NCBI RefSeq assembly: GCF_009865385.1 | Contig: NZ_WWJT01000788.1 | Location: 1-64,000 of the forward strand | Source of the DNA: Streptomyces sp. SID486 | Lineage (GTDB): Bacteria; Actinomycetota; Actinomycetes; Streptomycetales; Streptomycetaceae | Length of the DNA: 64,000 bases | Direction of reading: 5' to 3' | Shown: positions 26,928 through 39,649 of the stretch, piece by piece | Layout of the letters: each line of letters opens with the position of its first letter | Numbering within the stretch: the first letter of the stretch is position 1 | Notes under the pieces: model-generated | What the model was told of the DNA's origin: nothing | What the model saw: the letters and a program-made list of their open reading frames with translations, nothing else | Databases searched by the model: none | Translations under genes and position numbers: made by a program

Positions 26928-27289
26928 AGGAATCGCCCCCCGGCGACGAACGCGGCAAGTGTCAGGTAGGCCAGGTTCAGCAACACGAACGCGGACTCGC
27001 CGCGACGGCCGTGGGTGATCATCGCACCGATCATCAGCGCGATCCAGCACAGGGCGGTCACCGGCACCAGCACCGGGACGACGCCCAGCGCGGCGGGCAG
27101 GACCAGGCCGGCCGCGGCCAGGAGTTCCAGCACGCCGAGGGTCTTCACGAATCCCGTGCCGGCGTCGCCGGTCCAGCCCCCGCCGTGCGCGGCGGCCAGC
27201 TTCTCCTTCGGCACGAACGTCTTGGTGACGCCGCCGAGCAGAGCCACCGCCGCCAGCAGTCCGGCGGCGAGCCACAGGACGAGGTTCAT
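26924..27289 (-). CDS. DoxX-family small membrane protein
   Basis: A 121-residue protein with four hydrophobic segments and the DoxX pattern (LLGGVTKTFVPKEKL, FVKTLGVLELLAAAGLVLP). AGGAG lies six bases before ATG 27289; ATG 27292 is an alternative. DoxX proteins are linked to redox or thiol stress in other bacteria, but the role here is unknown. Its stop overlaps the start of the SigJ-like gene. The pairing of ECF41 sigma factors with a small redox-type protein is a known pattern. Confidence 0.85.
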   Translation of the reverse strand: MNLVLWLAAGLLAAVALLGGVTKTFVPKEKLAAAHGGGWTGDAGTGFVKTLGVLELLAAAGLVLPAALGVVPVLVPVTALCWIALMIGAMITHGRRGESAFVLLNLAYLTLAAFVAGGRFL

Positions 27290-27323
27290 CATCCGCTCCT
27301 CGATCGGGGAAGGTCGTACCCCC

Positions 27324-28547
27324 CTACGACGAGACAGCCGTCCCGCCCGTGACACGCCCCGGCGTCCGGTGCAGCCGGATCCGGCGGAACTCCATCGACT
27401 CGTACGGGCCCCGGACACCGGTCTCGTAGAGGACCCCGATCGTGCCCGGGGCGAGCTGGACGAGGTCGGAGTAGGCGGCCGGGCGGGACGTGAGGGTGCC
27501 GAGCGCGGTGAAGGTGCGTCCGGCGTCCGCGCTGCCCCACAGGGCCAGGGCGCGGCGGGCGTACGGTACGGACGGCGCGGAGAACAGCAGGGGCGCCCCG
27601 GGGCCGCGCGCCTGCAGGACGCTGCCCTGGACCACGGGGACGGCGTCCAGGGCCGGCTGGGGGGCGTAGGGGCGGTCCAGGGTCCGGCCGCCGTCGCCGG
27701 AGTAGGTGTCGAGCCGGTTGCCGGGGGCGGTGCCATTCTGGTCGCGGGAGCTGAAGTAGACGCGGCCGTCCGGGAGCTGGGCGGCGCTGGTCTCGTTGGC
27801 GTTGGTCACGCCGTCGTACCCGTCGTCCACGAAGCCGAGGTGCCAGTGGCCGCCGCCGTCGTCGCTGTAGAGGGCGTGCCCGCCGTAGTACCTGGCCTCC
27901 TGTCCGGTGTCGCGGGAGCCGGCGGGCGGGGCCGCGGAGTGGTTGGCGGGGACCAGCAGCCGGCCGGGGTGCGGGCCCCGGGTGAGCGCGACCGCGTGGC
28001 CGGGGCCGGTGGCGTACCAGCGCCAGCCCGGCCGGGTCACCTCGGCCGTGATGTCCCGGGGGGCGGTGAAGCGCCGGCCGTCGTCCCAGCTGCGCTGTAC
28101 GAAGACCCGGCGGCCCTGGGCCGGTGTGACCTGGCCGCGCATGATCTGCGCCTCTGTCACGGTCCCGGCGTTGGCGCAGGTCACCAGGACGACGGCGCCG
28201 GTGCGCGGGTCGACGACGGGGGCCGGGTTGCCCCGGGTGTGGCCCCGCCCGGCGGCCACCACGCTCAGCGGGCCCCAGGTGCAGCCGTCGTCGGTGGAGC
28301 GGCGCAGGACGACGTCGATGTCACCGGTGTCCGCGGCGCCGCCGCGCCGCCCTTCGGCGAAGGCCAGGACGGTGCCGTGCCGGGTCTTCACCACGGCCGG
28401 GATGCGGTAGACGGCGTAGCCGCCCTGCCCGGAGACGTACGGCGTGGAGGACCCGCAGCCGCCGGGCGCGGCGTGCGCGGGGATCCGGACGGTGAACGAG
28501 GTGAGGAGCACCAGGCCGGCGAGGAGGGAACGGCTGCGCGGGGTCAC
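27324..28547 (-). CDS. secreted exo-alpha-sialidase (GH33-like)
   Basis: A 407-residue exported glycosidase that would release terminal sialic acids from glycans. It has a signal peptide ending near AHA (residue 26), the sialidase YRIP motif at 47-50, and five Asp-box repeats of the SxDxGxxW type (STDDGCTW, SWDDGRRF, SDDGGGHW, SGDGGRTL, SADAGRTF), giving a six-bladed propeller. GTG 28547 is the start. No carbohydrate-binding or anchoring domain. A peptide-type ABC importer with a NanA-family enzyme lies 5 kb away; a functional link is only a hypothesis. Confidence 0.87.
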   Translation of the reverse strand: MTPRSRSLLAGLVLLTSFTVRIPAHAAPGGCGSSTPYVSGQGGYAVYRIPAVVKTRHGTVLAFAEGRRGGAADTGDIDVVLRRSTDDGCTWGPLSVVAAGRGHTRGNPAPVVDPRTGAVVLVTCANAGTVTEAQIMRGQVTPAQGRRVFVQRSWDDGRRFTAPRDITAEVTRPGWRWYATGPGHAVALTRGPHPGRLLVPANHSAAPPAGSRDTGQEARYYGGHALYSDDGGGHWHLGFVDDGYDGVTNANETSAAQLPDGRVYFSSRDQNGTAPGNRLDTYSGDGGRTLDRPYAPQPALDAVPVVQGSVLQARGPGAPLLFSAPSVPYARRALALWGSADAGRTFTALGTLTSRPAAYSDLVQLAPGTIGVLYETGVRGPYESMEFRRIRLHRTPGRVTGGTAVSS

Positions 28548-28597
28548 GCCCTGATGCTGCCCGCGGGGAGGGCGCCGCTCTTACTCCGTTCGGGTGG

Positions 28598-29293
28598 TCA
28601 GGACGGGGTACGGGCCGCGGCCAGCAGGCGGGTGACGTCGTCGGCGCAGATCGTGAGAGCCGCGCCGACGGTGACGAGGGCGTCGCGTTCGGCGGGGGTG
28701 TAGGGGCCGTCGGCGAGGGCGATGCGGGCGGCCTGGAGGAGCAGGGACTCGCGGCCGGCCGGGGCCAGGTGCGGGGCGAGCGGGTCCAGGGCCTCGTGCA
28801 GCTCTATGGTCAGCCCGGCCCCGCAGGGCTGCTCGAAGAACCGGCCGGTGTCGGCGGCGAGGGCCTCGACCAGGGCGGCCAGCTGGTCCTCGGTGCAGTC
28901 GGCGAAGCCGGCCGCGCGGACCGCGGCGGCGGCCGTCTCCAGGGCCGGGCGGGCACAGGTGCCGCTCGCGGCGAGCACGGCGAGGGCGACGGTGTGCACG
29001 GCGTCGCGGAGCATCGCGGAGAACCGCCGGGTGGTGGGGTGGTCCAGGACCTCGGTGCCGAAGTGGTCCTGGCAGGCCGCGCACTCGACGACCGGCCCGG
29101 TGGCGCCGCGCGGCAGGACGGGCACGCCGAGCAGGGTGAGCCTGCGGCGGCCGGTGAGCCGCTGGTAGTTGCGGTCGCCGCCGCAGCCGGGGCAGAAGAA
29201 CTCGCCGTCCCCGACGGGTGTCCACGCGGTGCGGGTGCCCAGGATGCGCGCAGCCCTGGCGGCACGGCCGTCTCGTCCCCGTACTGGCAGCAC
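28598..29293 (-). CDS. TerB-like protein with N-terminal zinc ribbon
   Basis: A 231-residue cytosolic protein. The N-terminal quarter contains two Cys pairs (FFCPGCGG and VVECAACQ), which form a zinc ribbon, within the actinobacterial sequence GTRTAWTPVGDGEFFCPGCGGDRNYQRLTGRRR. The rest is helical and resembles the TerB fold linked to tellurite and membrane stress systems. GTG 29293 has GGAGG at six bases. No other ter genes are nearby and its role is unknown. Confidence 0.75.
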   Translation of the reverse strand: MLPVRGRDGRAARAARILGTRTAWTPVGDGEFFCPGCGGDRNYQRLTGRRRLTLLGVPVLPRGATGPVVECAACQDHFGTEVLDHPTTRRFSAMLRDAVHTVALAVLAASGTCARPALETAAAAVRAAGFADCTEDQLAALVEALAADTGRFFEQPCGAGLTIELHEALDPLAPHLAPAGRESLLLQAARIALADGPYTPAERDALVTVGAALTICADDVTRLLAAARTPS

Positions 29294-29423
29294 GTCGCAC
29301 CTCCGTAACCGCGCGGCAACATCGCCGTGCTGGCGTGATGTTAGCCACATCACCTCGGCGGAGTCAGTACCCCGTCGGAGACCTTTCCGTGACCGGAGGG
29401 GCGTGATGGCTGACAATCGACGG

Positions 29424-29455
29424 CGCCCCGGCCGCCGTGAGTGGCGGCCGGGGCG
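29424..29455. terminator. terminator hairpin after leuA
   Basis: CGCCCCGGCCGCC (29424-29436) and its exact complement (29443-29455) form 13-bp arms with a 6-base loop, 24 bases beyond the leuA stop on the minus strand. Confidence 0.75.
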
Positions 29456-29478
29456 TCGAAAGGCCCGGTGGGACGGGG

Positions 29479-31215
<1,737 letters not shown>

Positions 31216-31281
31216 TCAGGGTGTCCGGAAGGACGGCCGACGACGCAACGCCAAGCTCCGCGGGGAGGGAGTCGGCCTCGA

Positions 31282-31329
31282 CTACAGGCCCTCGCCGCGG
31301 CAGCTAAGAAGAAGCAGCCAGGAACGCAT
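31282..31329 (-). CDS. leuA leader peptide with four consecutive Leu codons
   Basis: A 15-codon frame, ATG to TAG, encodes MRSWLLLLSCRGEGL. The run CTG-CTT-CTT-CTT uses CTT, a rare codon in Streptomyces, which would sharpen ribosome stalling when leucine is short. It ends 81 bases before leuA on the same strand, the layout of an attenuation leader. A classical T-rich terminator was not found in the following 80 bases, so the exact mechanism is unclear. Confidence 0.75.
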   Translation of the reverse strand: MRSWLLLLSCRGEGL

Positions 31330-31534
31330 GATGCTCCGCAGCCTAGCCGAGCCGCTCCGGGGCGCGCGGGCCTGTCCCAGTATGCGGGACCCCACGGCAA
31401 ATCAGGACAAAAAGTGCGCAGCACCACATCGCCCTACCACACCGTCACGGAGCGTCGCGCTCCCTGTCCTGGTATTTCACCAATCATGGTGGCAGGTAGT
31501 GACACCGACATCACACAGTGCAATGGTGCCGGAC

Positions 31535-32605
31535 ATGACGACCAACGGGGGCTTCCAGCCCGTCTTCTGCACGATCGTCCCGCCCCACGTCCTGGACCGG
31601 CTCGCCCGCCACGAGGACCCCGCCCTGTCCGGCCCCGCCCGCCGGTCCCTGGAGCACGACGCCTACCAGCGCACCAAGCGCCGGCTGACCACGGTGATCG
31701 GCGCCCCCTCCGCCGCCGCGCCCGCGGGCGCCGCCGCCGACCGTCCGCACCGCACGGTCTACGACGCCGGGCACACCCAGGACCTGCCCGGCACCAAGGT
31801 CCGCGAGGAGGGCTCCGAGCCCGGCTCCGACGCCACCGTCAACCGCGCCTACGCGGGCCTCGGCGCCACCTTCGAGCTGTACCTGAAGGCGTACGGCCGG
31901 CACTCCATCGACGACCACGGGCTGCCGCTCGACGCCACGGTGCACTTCGGCGAGGGCTACGACAACGCCTTCTGGAACGGCGAACAGATGGTGTTCGGCG
32001 ACGGCGACAACGAGATCTTCCTCGACTTCACCATCCCGGTGGACGTCATCGGCCACGAGCTGACCCACGGCGTCACCCAGCACACCGCCAACCTGACCTA
32101 CTTCGGTCAGTCCGGCGCGCTCAACGAGTCGGTCTCCGACGTCTTCGGCTCGCTGATCAAGCAGTACACGCTGGGCCAGACCGCCGCCGAGGCCGACTGG
32201 CTGATCGGCGCCGGCCTCCTCGCCCCCCGCGTCACCGGCACCGCGCTGCGCTCGATGAAGGCCCCGGGCACGGCGTACGACGACGACGTCCTCGGCAAGG
32301 ACCCGCAGCCGGCGACGATGGACGACTACGTCCACACCGGCCGCGACAACGGTGGCGTGCACATCAACTCGGGCATCCCCAACCACGCCTTCTACCTGGC
32401 CGCCACCGCCCTCGGCGGCCACGCCTGGGAGAAGGCCGGCCAGATCTGGTACGACGTCCTCACCGGCGGCGAACTGGCGGAGGACGCCCTCTTCGCCGAC
32501 TTCGCCAAGCTGACGGTGAAGGCGACCCGGGAGCGGTACGGCGCCGGGGACGAGGCCCAGGCCGTGCAGAAGGCGTGGGACCAGGTGGGGGTGCGGAGTC
32601 TGTAG
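31535..32605 (+). CDS. protealysin-like M4 family zinc metalloprotease
   Basis: A 356-residue thermolysin-family protease without a signal peptide. The short N-terminal segment CTIVPPHVLDRLA matches the brief protealysin-type propeptide, which differs from the long prodomain of secreted thermolysins. HELTH (174-178) supplies two zinc ligands and the catalytic Glu, NESVSD (197-202) the third ligand (Glu198), and the NGGVHINSGIPNHAFY segment the transition-state His. ATG 31535 is chosen; ATG 31523 in frame is possible and neither has a strong ribosome site. Its likely inhibitor follows 21 bases later. Confidence 0.9.
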   Translation: MTTNGGFQPVFCTIVPPHVLDRLARHEDPALSGPARRSLEHDAYQRTKRRLTTVIGAPSAAAPAGAAADRPHRTVYDAGHTQDLPGTKVREEGSEPGSDATVNRAYAGLGATFELYLKAYGRHSIDDHGLPLDATVHFGEGYDNAFWNGEQMVFGDGDNEIFLDFTIPVDVIGHELTHGVTQHTANLTYFGQSGALNESVSDVFGSLIKQYTLGQTAAEADWLIGAGLLAPRVTGTALRSMKAPGTAYDDDVLGKDPQPATMDDYVHTGRDNGGVHINSGIPNHAFYLAATALGGHAWEKAGQIWYDVLTGGELAEDALFADFAKLTVKATRERYGAGDEAQAVQKAWDQVGVRSL

Positions 32606-32626
32606 ATCCGTACTAGACATCCACCC

Positions 32627-32893
32627 ATGCGCATTCGAGTACGACGCACGGGCGGTTTCGCGGGCATCGAGCGCCGGGCCGAGGTGGACACCTCGGCCCG
32701 GCCCGACGCCGACGAGTGGCAGACCCTGGCCGGACGGGTCCTCGCCACGGGCCGGGGCACCCCGCCGGCGGGGGTCCCGGACGGCTTCGGCTACGAGATC
32801 ACCGTGGACGGCCGCACGGTGTACGCGGCCGACCCCCGACTGTCGGACGACGAAAGGGAGTTGGTGTCGAGAGTCCTGAAGGAAGGCGCGTAG
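32627..32893 (+). CDS. protealysin inhibitor, emfourin-like
   Basis: An 88-residue cytosolic protein that starts MRIRVRRTGGFAGI and has DGFGYEITVDGRTVYAADPRLSDDERELV in its second half, the pattern of emfourin, the slow tight-binding inhibitor of protealysin-like M4 enzymes. It directly follows the M4 protease gene, as emfourin genes usually do, and probably keeps the enzyme inactive inside the cell. The family match is from recollection of its conserved pattern. Confidence 0.75.
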   Translation: MRIRVRRTGGFAGIERRAEVDTSARPDADEWQTLAGRVLATGRGTPPAGVPDGFGYEITVDGRTVYAADPRLSDDERELVSRVLKEGA

Positions 32894-32951
32894 CGGCCCG
32901 TCCCGCTCCCGCCCGTTGACTTCGGCCGGCGGGGGTACGGATGATCCGCCC

Positions 32952-34265
32952 ATGGCGACTGACACCGGCACCGAGATCCCCCGGTTCCCGGCCGGCTTCC
33001 TGTGGGGCGTGTCGACCTCCGCCCACCAGATCGAGGGAGCGGCCGACGAGCGGGAGCCGTCCGTCTGGGACGTGTTCACGGCCGAGCCCGGCCGGGTGAA
33101 GGACGGTTCGACGGCGGCGGTGGCGTGCGACCACTACCACCGCTACCGCGAGGACGTGGCCCTGCTGGCGGATCTCGGGATCGACGCCTACCGCTTCTCG
33201 GTCTCCTGGCCCCGCGTCGGCTCCCCGGGCGGCCTGGACTTCTACGACCGCCTCGTGGACGAGCTGTGCGCGGCGGGCGTGCGCCCGGTCCCGACCCTCT
33301 TCCACTGGGACCTGCCCGCTTCCCTGGACTGGCTCCGGCGGGACACCGCGGCCCGGTTCGCCGACCACGTGAGCGTGGTGGCGGACCGCCTCGGCGACCG
33401 GGTCACGAAGTGGATCACCCTCAACGAGCCCGCGGAGCACACCCTGCTCGGGCACGCGCTCGGCGCGCACGCCCCCGGCAGGCGGCTGCTCTTCGACGCC
33501 CTCCCGGCCGCCCACCACCAGCTCCTCGCCCACGGCCTCGCGGTACGGGCGCTGCGCGCGGCCGGCGCCACGGACATCGGCATCGCCAACTCCCACGGCC
33601 CGGTCCGGGCCGCCTCGGCGGAACAGGCCGACGTGGAGGCCGCGGACCTCTACGACCTCCTGCTCAACCGGCTCTTCGCCGAGCCGGTCCTCCTGGGCGC
33701 CTACCCGGACGGCATCGGCGAGCTGATGCCGGGCGACGTGGAGGCGGACCTGAAGGTGATCGCCGAACCGGTCGACTGGTACGGCGTCAACTACTACGCG
33801 CCCTCGCGGGTCGGCGCGCCGGGAGACGGCGACACCGAGTACGGCGGCCTCACGCTCCCGGACGGGCTCCCCTTCTCCCTGCGGGAGATCGAGGGCCGCC
33901 CGGTCACGGACTTCGGCTGGCCGGTGGTCCCGGAGGGCCTCACCGAACTGCTCACCGGCTTCCGCGACCGCTACGGCGACCGGCTCCCGCCCGTGATCAT
34001 CACCGAGAACGGCTGCTCCTACGAGGGCCTCGACGACCAGGACCGCATCACCTACCTGGACGCCCACATCCGGGCCCTGCACACGGCACTGGCGGCCGGG
34101 GTCGACGTGCGCGGCTACTTCGTGTGGTCCCTGCTGGACAACTTCGAGTGGGCGGAGGGCTACGCCCGCCGCTTCGGCCTGGTGCACGTGGACTTCGAGA
34201 CCCTCACCCGCACCCCGAAGTCCTCCTACCACTGGTTCCGGGAGGTGCTGCGGGCGCAGAGGTGA
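32952..34265 (+). CDS. GH1 beta-glucosidase
   Basis: A 437-residue cytosolic family 1 glycoside hydrolase that splits beta-linked disaccharides, probably cellobiose-type. The N-terminal FPAGFLWGVSTSAHQIEGA is diagnostic. TLNEP carries the acid/base Glu159 and ITENG the nucleophile Glu352, and WSLLDNFEWAEGYARRFGLVHVD closes the aglycone site. No signal peptide. ATG 32952; an upstream in-frame start gives an unlikely extension. There is no neighbouring sugar transporter, so its natural substrate is uncertain. Confidence 0.92.
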   Translation: MATDTGTEIPRFPAGFLWGVSTSAHQIEGAADEREPSVWDVFTAEPGRVKDGSTAAVACDHYHRYREDVALLADLGIDAYRFSVSWPRVGSPGGLDFYDRLVDELCAAGVRPVPTLFHWDLPASLDWLRRDTAARFADHVSVVADRLGDRVTKWITLNEPAEHTLLGHALGAHAPGRRLLFDALPAAHHQLLAHGLAVRALRAAGATDIGIANSHGPVRAASAEQADVEAADLYDLLLNRLFAEPVLLGAYPDGIGELMPGDVEADLKVIAEPVDWYGVNYYAPSRVGAPGDGDTEYGGLTLPDGLPFSLREIEGRPVTDFGWPVVPEGLTELLTGFRDRYGDRLPPVIITENGCSYEGLDDQDRITYLDAHIRALHTALAAGVDVRGYFVWSLLDNFEWAEGYARRFGLVHVDFETLTRTPKSSYHWFREVLRAQR

Positions 34266-34368
34266 CCCGCCGGACGAGGACGACCGCGCACCGGACGAAC
34301 CTGCCGGGGAGCCGCTCCCCCCGCGGCGCGCGTCGTCCCTCGAGTGACCGCGGGGCCGGGCCGGGTGG

Positions 34369-35331
34369 CTAGAAGCCCAGTCGCCGCAGCTGCTTCGGGT
34401 CGCGCTGCCAGTCCTTCGCCACCTTCACGTGCAGGTCCAGGAAGACCGGCGTCCCCAGCAGCGCCTCGATCTGCTTGCGGGACTTGATGCCGACGTCCTT
34501 GAGCCGCTTGCCCTTGGGGCCGATGATGATGCCCTTCTGGCTGGGGCGCTCGATGTAGACGTTGGCGTGGATGTCCAGCAGCGGCTTGTCCGCCGGACGG
34601 TCCTCACGCGGGAGCATCTCCTCCACGACCACCGCGATGGAGTGCGGCAGCTCGTCCCGGACGCCTTCCAGCGCGGCCTCGCGGATCAGCTCGGCGATCA
34701 TCACCTGCTCGGGCTCGTCCGTGAGGTCGCCCTCCGGGTAGAGCGCCGGGCCCTCGGGCAGCATCGGGATCAGCAGGTCGGCCAGCAGATCGACCTGCTT
34801 GGACCCCACGGCCGACACCGGCACGATCTCCGCCCACTCGATGCCCAGTTCCTTGCCCAGCTGGTCGATGGCGATCAGCTGCTCGGCGAGGGTCTTGGAG
34901 TCGACCAGGTCGGTCTTCGTCACGATGGCGACCTTCGGGGACTTCTTGATCCCCGCCAGCTCCTTGGCGATGAAGCGGTCACCGGGACCGATCTTCTCGT
35001 TCGCCGGCAGGCAGAAACCGATCACGTCGACCTCGGCCCACGTGGTCCGTACGACGTCGTTGAGCCGCTCGCCGAGCAGCGTGCGCGGCTTGTGCAGCCC
35101 CGGGGTGTCGACCAGGATCAGCTGGGCGTCGGGCCGGTGCACGATGCCGCGTACCGTGTGCCGCGTGGTCTGCGGCTGGTTCGCGGTGATCGCCACCTTC
35201 TGCCCGACCAGAGCGTTCGTGAGGGTGGACTTGCCCGCGTTGGGACGGCCCACGAAGCAGGCGAAGCCGGCACGGTGGGCGGTCTCGGCCGGCTGCTCGG
35301 ATGACGGGGTGCGAACGCTCATGGCGTTCAT
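34369..35331 (-). CDS. era: GTPase Era, 16S rRNA maturation factor
   Basis: A 320-residue GTPase that binds 16S rRNA and is needed for 30S assembly. G1 is GRPNAGKST, G3 DTPGLHKP, G4 TKTD, and the C-terminal KH RNA-binding domain contains IIIGPKGKRLKDVG. The start may be ATG 35331 or ATG 35322. In Streptomyces era normally lies close to phoH-ybeY-CBS and the deaminase-like gene; here about 5 kb of other genes separates them. Confidence 0.95.
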   Translation of the reverse strand: MNAMSVRTPSSEQPAETAHRAGFACFVGRPNAGKSTLTNALVGQKVAITANQPQTTRHTVRGIVHRPDAQLILVDTPGLHKPRTLLGERLNDVVRTTWAEVDVIGFCLPANEKIGPGDRFIAKELAGIKKSPKVAIVTKTDLVDSKTLAEQLIAIDQLGKELGIEWAEIVPVSAVGSKQVDLLADLLIPMLPEGPALYPEGDLTDEPEQVMIAELIREAALEGVRDELPHSIAVVVEEMLPREDRPADKPLLDIHANVYIERPSQKGIIIGPKGKRLKDVGIKSRKQIEALLGTPVFLDLHVKVAKDWQRDPKQLRRLGF

Positions 35332-35340
35332 TGTCCCTGA

Positions 35341-35411
35341 TCCACGAGGCTCCGCCGTACCGCGCGGTCCCGGTGGTCCACGAGGCTCCGCCGTACCGCG
35401 CGGTCCCGGTG
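35341..35411. repeat. perfect 35-bp direct repeat, two copies
   Basis: Bases 35341-35375 and 35377-35411 are identical, with a 36-base period. They lie in the spacer between era and amt. A 36-base period keeps frame, but no convincing gene covers them. Confidence 0.85.
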
Positions 35412-35424
35412 ACCCTCGGGCGAT

Positions 35425-35462
35425 GAAACGTCACGGAAACACACCTGTACGCGGCCGGAAAC
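35425..35462 (+). promoter_or_regulatory. GlnR-like operator with 11-base phased half-sites
   Basis: GAAAC occurs at 35425, 35436 and 35458, and GTACG at 35447. The four 5-mers are spaced exactly 11 bases apart with 6-base gaps, the phasing of Streptomyces GlnR boxes (GTnAC-n6-GAAAC repeated). The site lies about 50 bases before the ammonium transporter start, so nitrogen-limited induction by GlnR is expected. Confidence 0.6.
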
Positions 35463-35482
35463 GCGCACCCGTGACCCTCTGA

Positions 35483-38066
<2,584 letters not shown>

Positions 38067-38169
38067 GGGTGCGGACCCCCGCGTGGGCTCGGGCGGGCGG
38101 TGGCGGTCGGACGGGTGCGGCCCCGGTCGTACGGCGGGGCGCCCGGCCACCGGTGTCGGTTGCGCTCGG

Positions 38170-39498
38170 TCAGGTGAGGGTGAGGGTCAGGACTCCGGAG
38201 TACGAGCCGGGGGGTGTGAACGCCGGTACGTCCAGGGAGAGGCCGGCGTCGACGGTGAACTCGCCGCCGGTGAGGGTGCCGTTCGGGGTGGAGGCGAGGG
38301 TCGCTCCCGAGGTGCCGACGGTGCCCGCGGTGCCTGCCTTGCAGGTGCTGGGGCTGCCCGCCTTGGTCGCGCAGGCCGGGGTCCAGCTGAGCCTGCCCGC
38401 GTCGACCTTGGCGCCGGGGCCGCTGAAGTCGGTGACCTTGCCGGTCAGGGACCAGCCGGCGGGGCCGCCGCGGAAGTCCTTGACGGTCACCGTGTTCAGG
38501 GCGCCGGTGGAGGCTCCGCCCTGGCCGAAGTCGACCGCCGACAGGGCGACGGAGTCCCCGGCCTGGGACATGGACAGGGTGCCCGCCTTGACGGTGGTGG
38601 TCAGCTTCTGGCTGCCGTCCGGGACGGGTGTGGTGTCGTTGACGGCGTAGGCCGCGGGACCGGCACCCTTGTCCGCGTTCCAGGAGCCGCCCTCGTAGGC
38701 CACGATCCCGGTCGTCGCCGTGTCGTTGACGACGAGGGAGCCGCTGAAGGAGCCCTGGGCGTTCGCGGTCACGGTCGCGGTGTCCGCGGTCTGGGTGTCA
38801 CCGGCCCGGCCGGCCAGGGTGACGGCCGCGCCCGGGGTGAAGTGCGTCCCGCTGACGGTGACCGCGGCGCCGGGGTCACCGGAGGCGGAGCCGAGCGAGA
38901 TGGACCGGGTGTTGGCCGGGGTGCCGTCGGTCGCGGTCACGGTCTGCGAGACCGGGGCGGGCGGCGTGATGACGGTACAGGGGGTGTCCAGCTCCAGGAT
39001 GTAGCTGGTGTGGATGTTGTAGTCGCCGGGCGAGAGGGTGATCCGGCCGGGCGCGGTGACGGTGAACGTGCCGGTCATGGAGAAGGACGGGAAGGCGGCC
39101 CGCCCCGGCACCGGCGGGTTCTTCTTCGGTCCGGCGACGGTCACGCCGCCGGTCTGGGCGCCGCCGAGGGTGACCTTGCCGGTCGGCGTCATGATGTCGG
39201 CCGGCAGGGCCAGGTCGGTGGGGTTGCTGGCGGCGGCGGTGACCACCGTGTAGGTCACGGTGACCGTGTCGCCGACCTTCGGGGTGGTGTTGTCCACCGA
39301 CACGCTCGCGGTGGTGGTGCCGTCGATCGGCGGGATGCCGGCGACGGCGGGCGGGATGCAGTGCGTGGCGAAGTCCACGTTCGTGCCGGCGGCGCCGGCC
39401 GGGCAGGCCAGCGCGCCGCCCGCGGTGACCGCGAGGGCGGTCGCCCCGAGCAGTGACGCCCAGCGCCACCGTCGGGCTCTTCGGGGTGTCGAACCCAT
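38170..39498 (-). CDS. secreted surface protein with WxL-like C-terminal domain
   Basis: A 442-residue exported protein: signal peptide to about residue 37, a first beta-rich domain with paired Cys, a TIG-like middle domain (GDPGAAVTVSGTHFTPGAAVTL, about 210-300) and a C-terminal beta domain with GWSLTG followed by LSWTPAC and ending GSYSGVLTLTLT, which resembles WxL cell-wall-binding domains of Firmicutes. No LPXTG or membrane anchor, so it may be held through the DUF916-like partner encoded next. ATG 39498 follows AGGAGGGG. Function unknown. Confidence 0.7.
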   Translation of the reverse strand: MGSTPRRARRWRWASLLGATALAVTAGGALACPAGAAGTNVDFATHCIPPAVAGIPPIDGTTTASVSVDNTTPKVGDTVTVTYTVVTAAASNPTDLALPADIMTPTGKVTLGGAQTGGVTVAGPKKNPPVPGRAAFPSFSMTGTFTVTAPGRITLSPGDYNIHTSYILELDTPCTVITPPAPVSQTVTATDGTPANTRSISLGSASGDPGAAVTVSGTHFTPGAAVTLAGRAGDTQTADTATVTANAQGSFSGSLVVNDTATTGIVAYEGGSWNADKGAGPAAYAVNDTTPVPDGSQKLTTTVKAGTLSMSQAGDSVALSAVDFGQGGASTGALNTVTVKDFRGGPAGWSLTGKVTDFSGPGAKVDAGRLSWTPACATKAGSPSTCKAGTAGTVGTSGATLASTPNGTLTGGEFTVDAGLSLDVPAFTPPGSYSGVLTLTLT

Positions 39499-39585
39499 GG
39501 GCCCCCTCCTGAGGGTCGCTGGCGCAGCGGCTCGTCTGCGCCGACAGGGGGCATTGATGTGGAGCGGGGGTGAGAAGTCAATGGA

Positions 39586-39627
39586 GATGCCGCAGAAATC
39601 TGACGGATCATCAGTTTCTGCGGCATC
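39586..39627. terminator. terminator hairpin between the two secreted-protein genes
   Basis: An 18-base left arm (39586-39603) and a 17-base right arm (39611-39627) pair along their whole length apart from one bulged base, with a 7-base loop. It lies 22 bases past the stop of the small secreted protein on the minus strand, so that gene is probably a separate unit from the WxL-like pair. Confidence 0.7.
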
Positions 39628-39649
39628 CGGAACAGATGACCCGGGGCGG

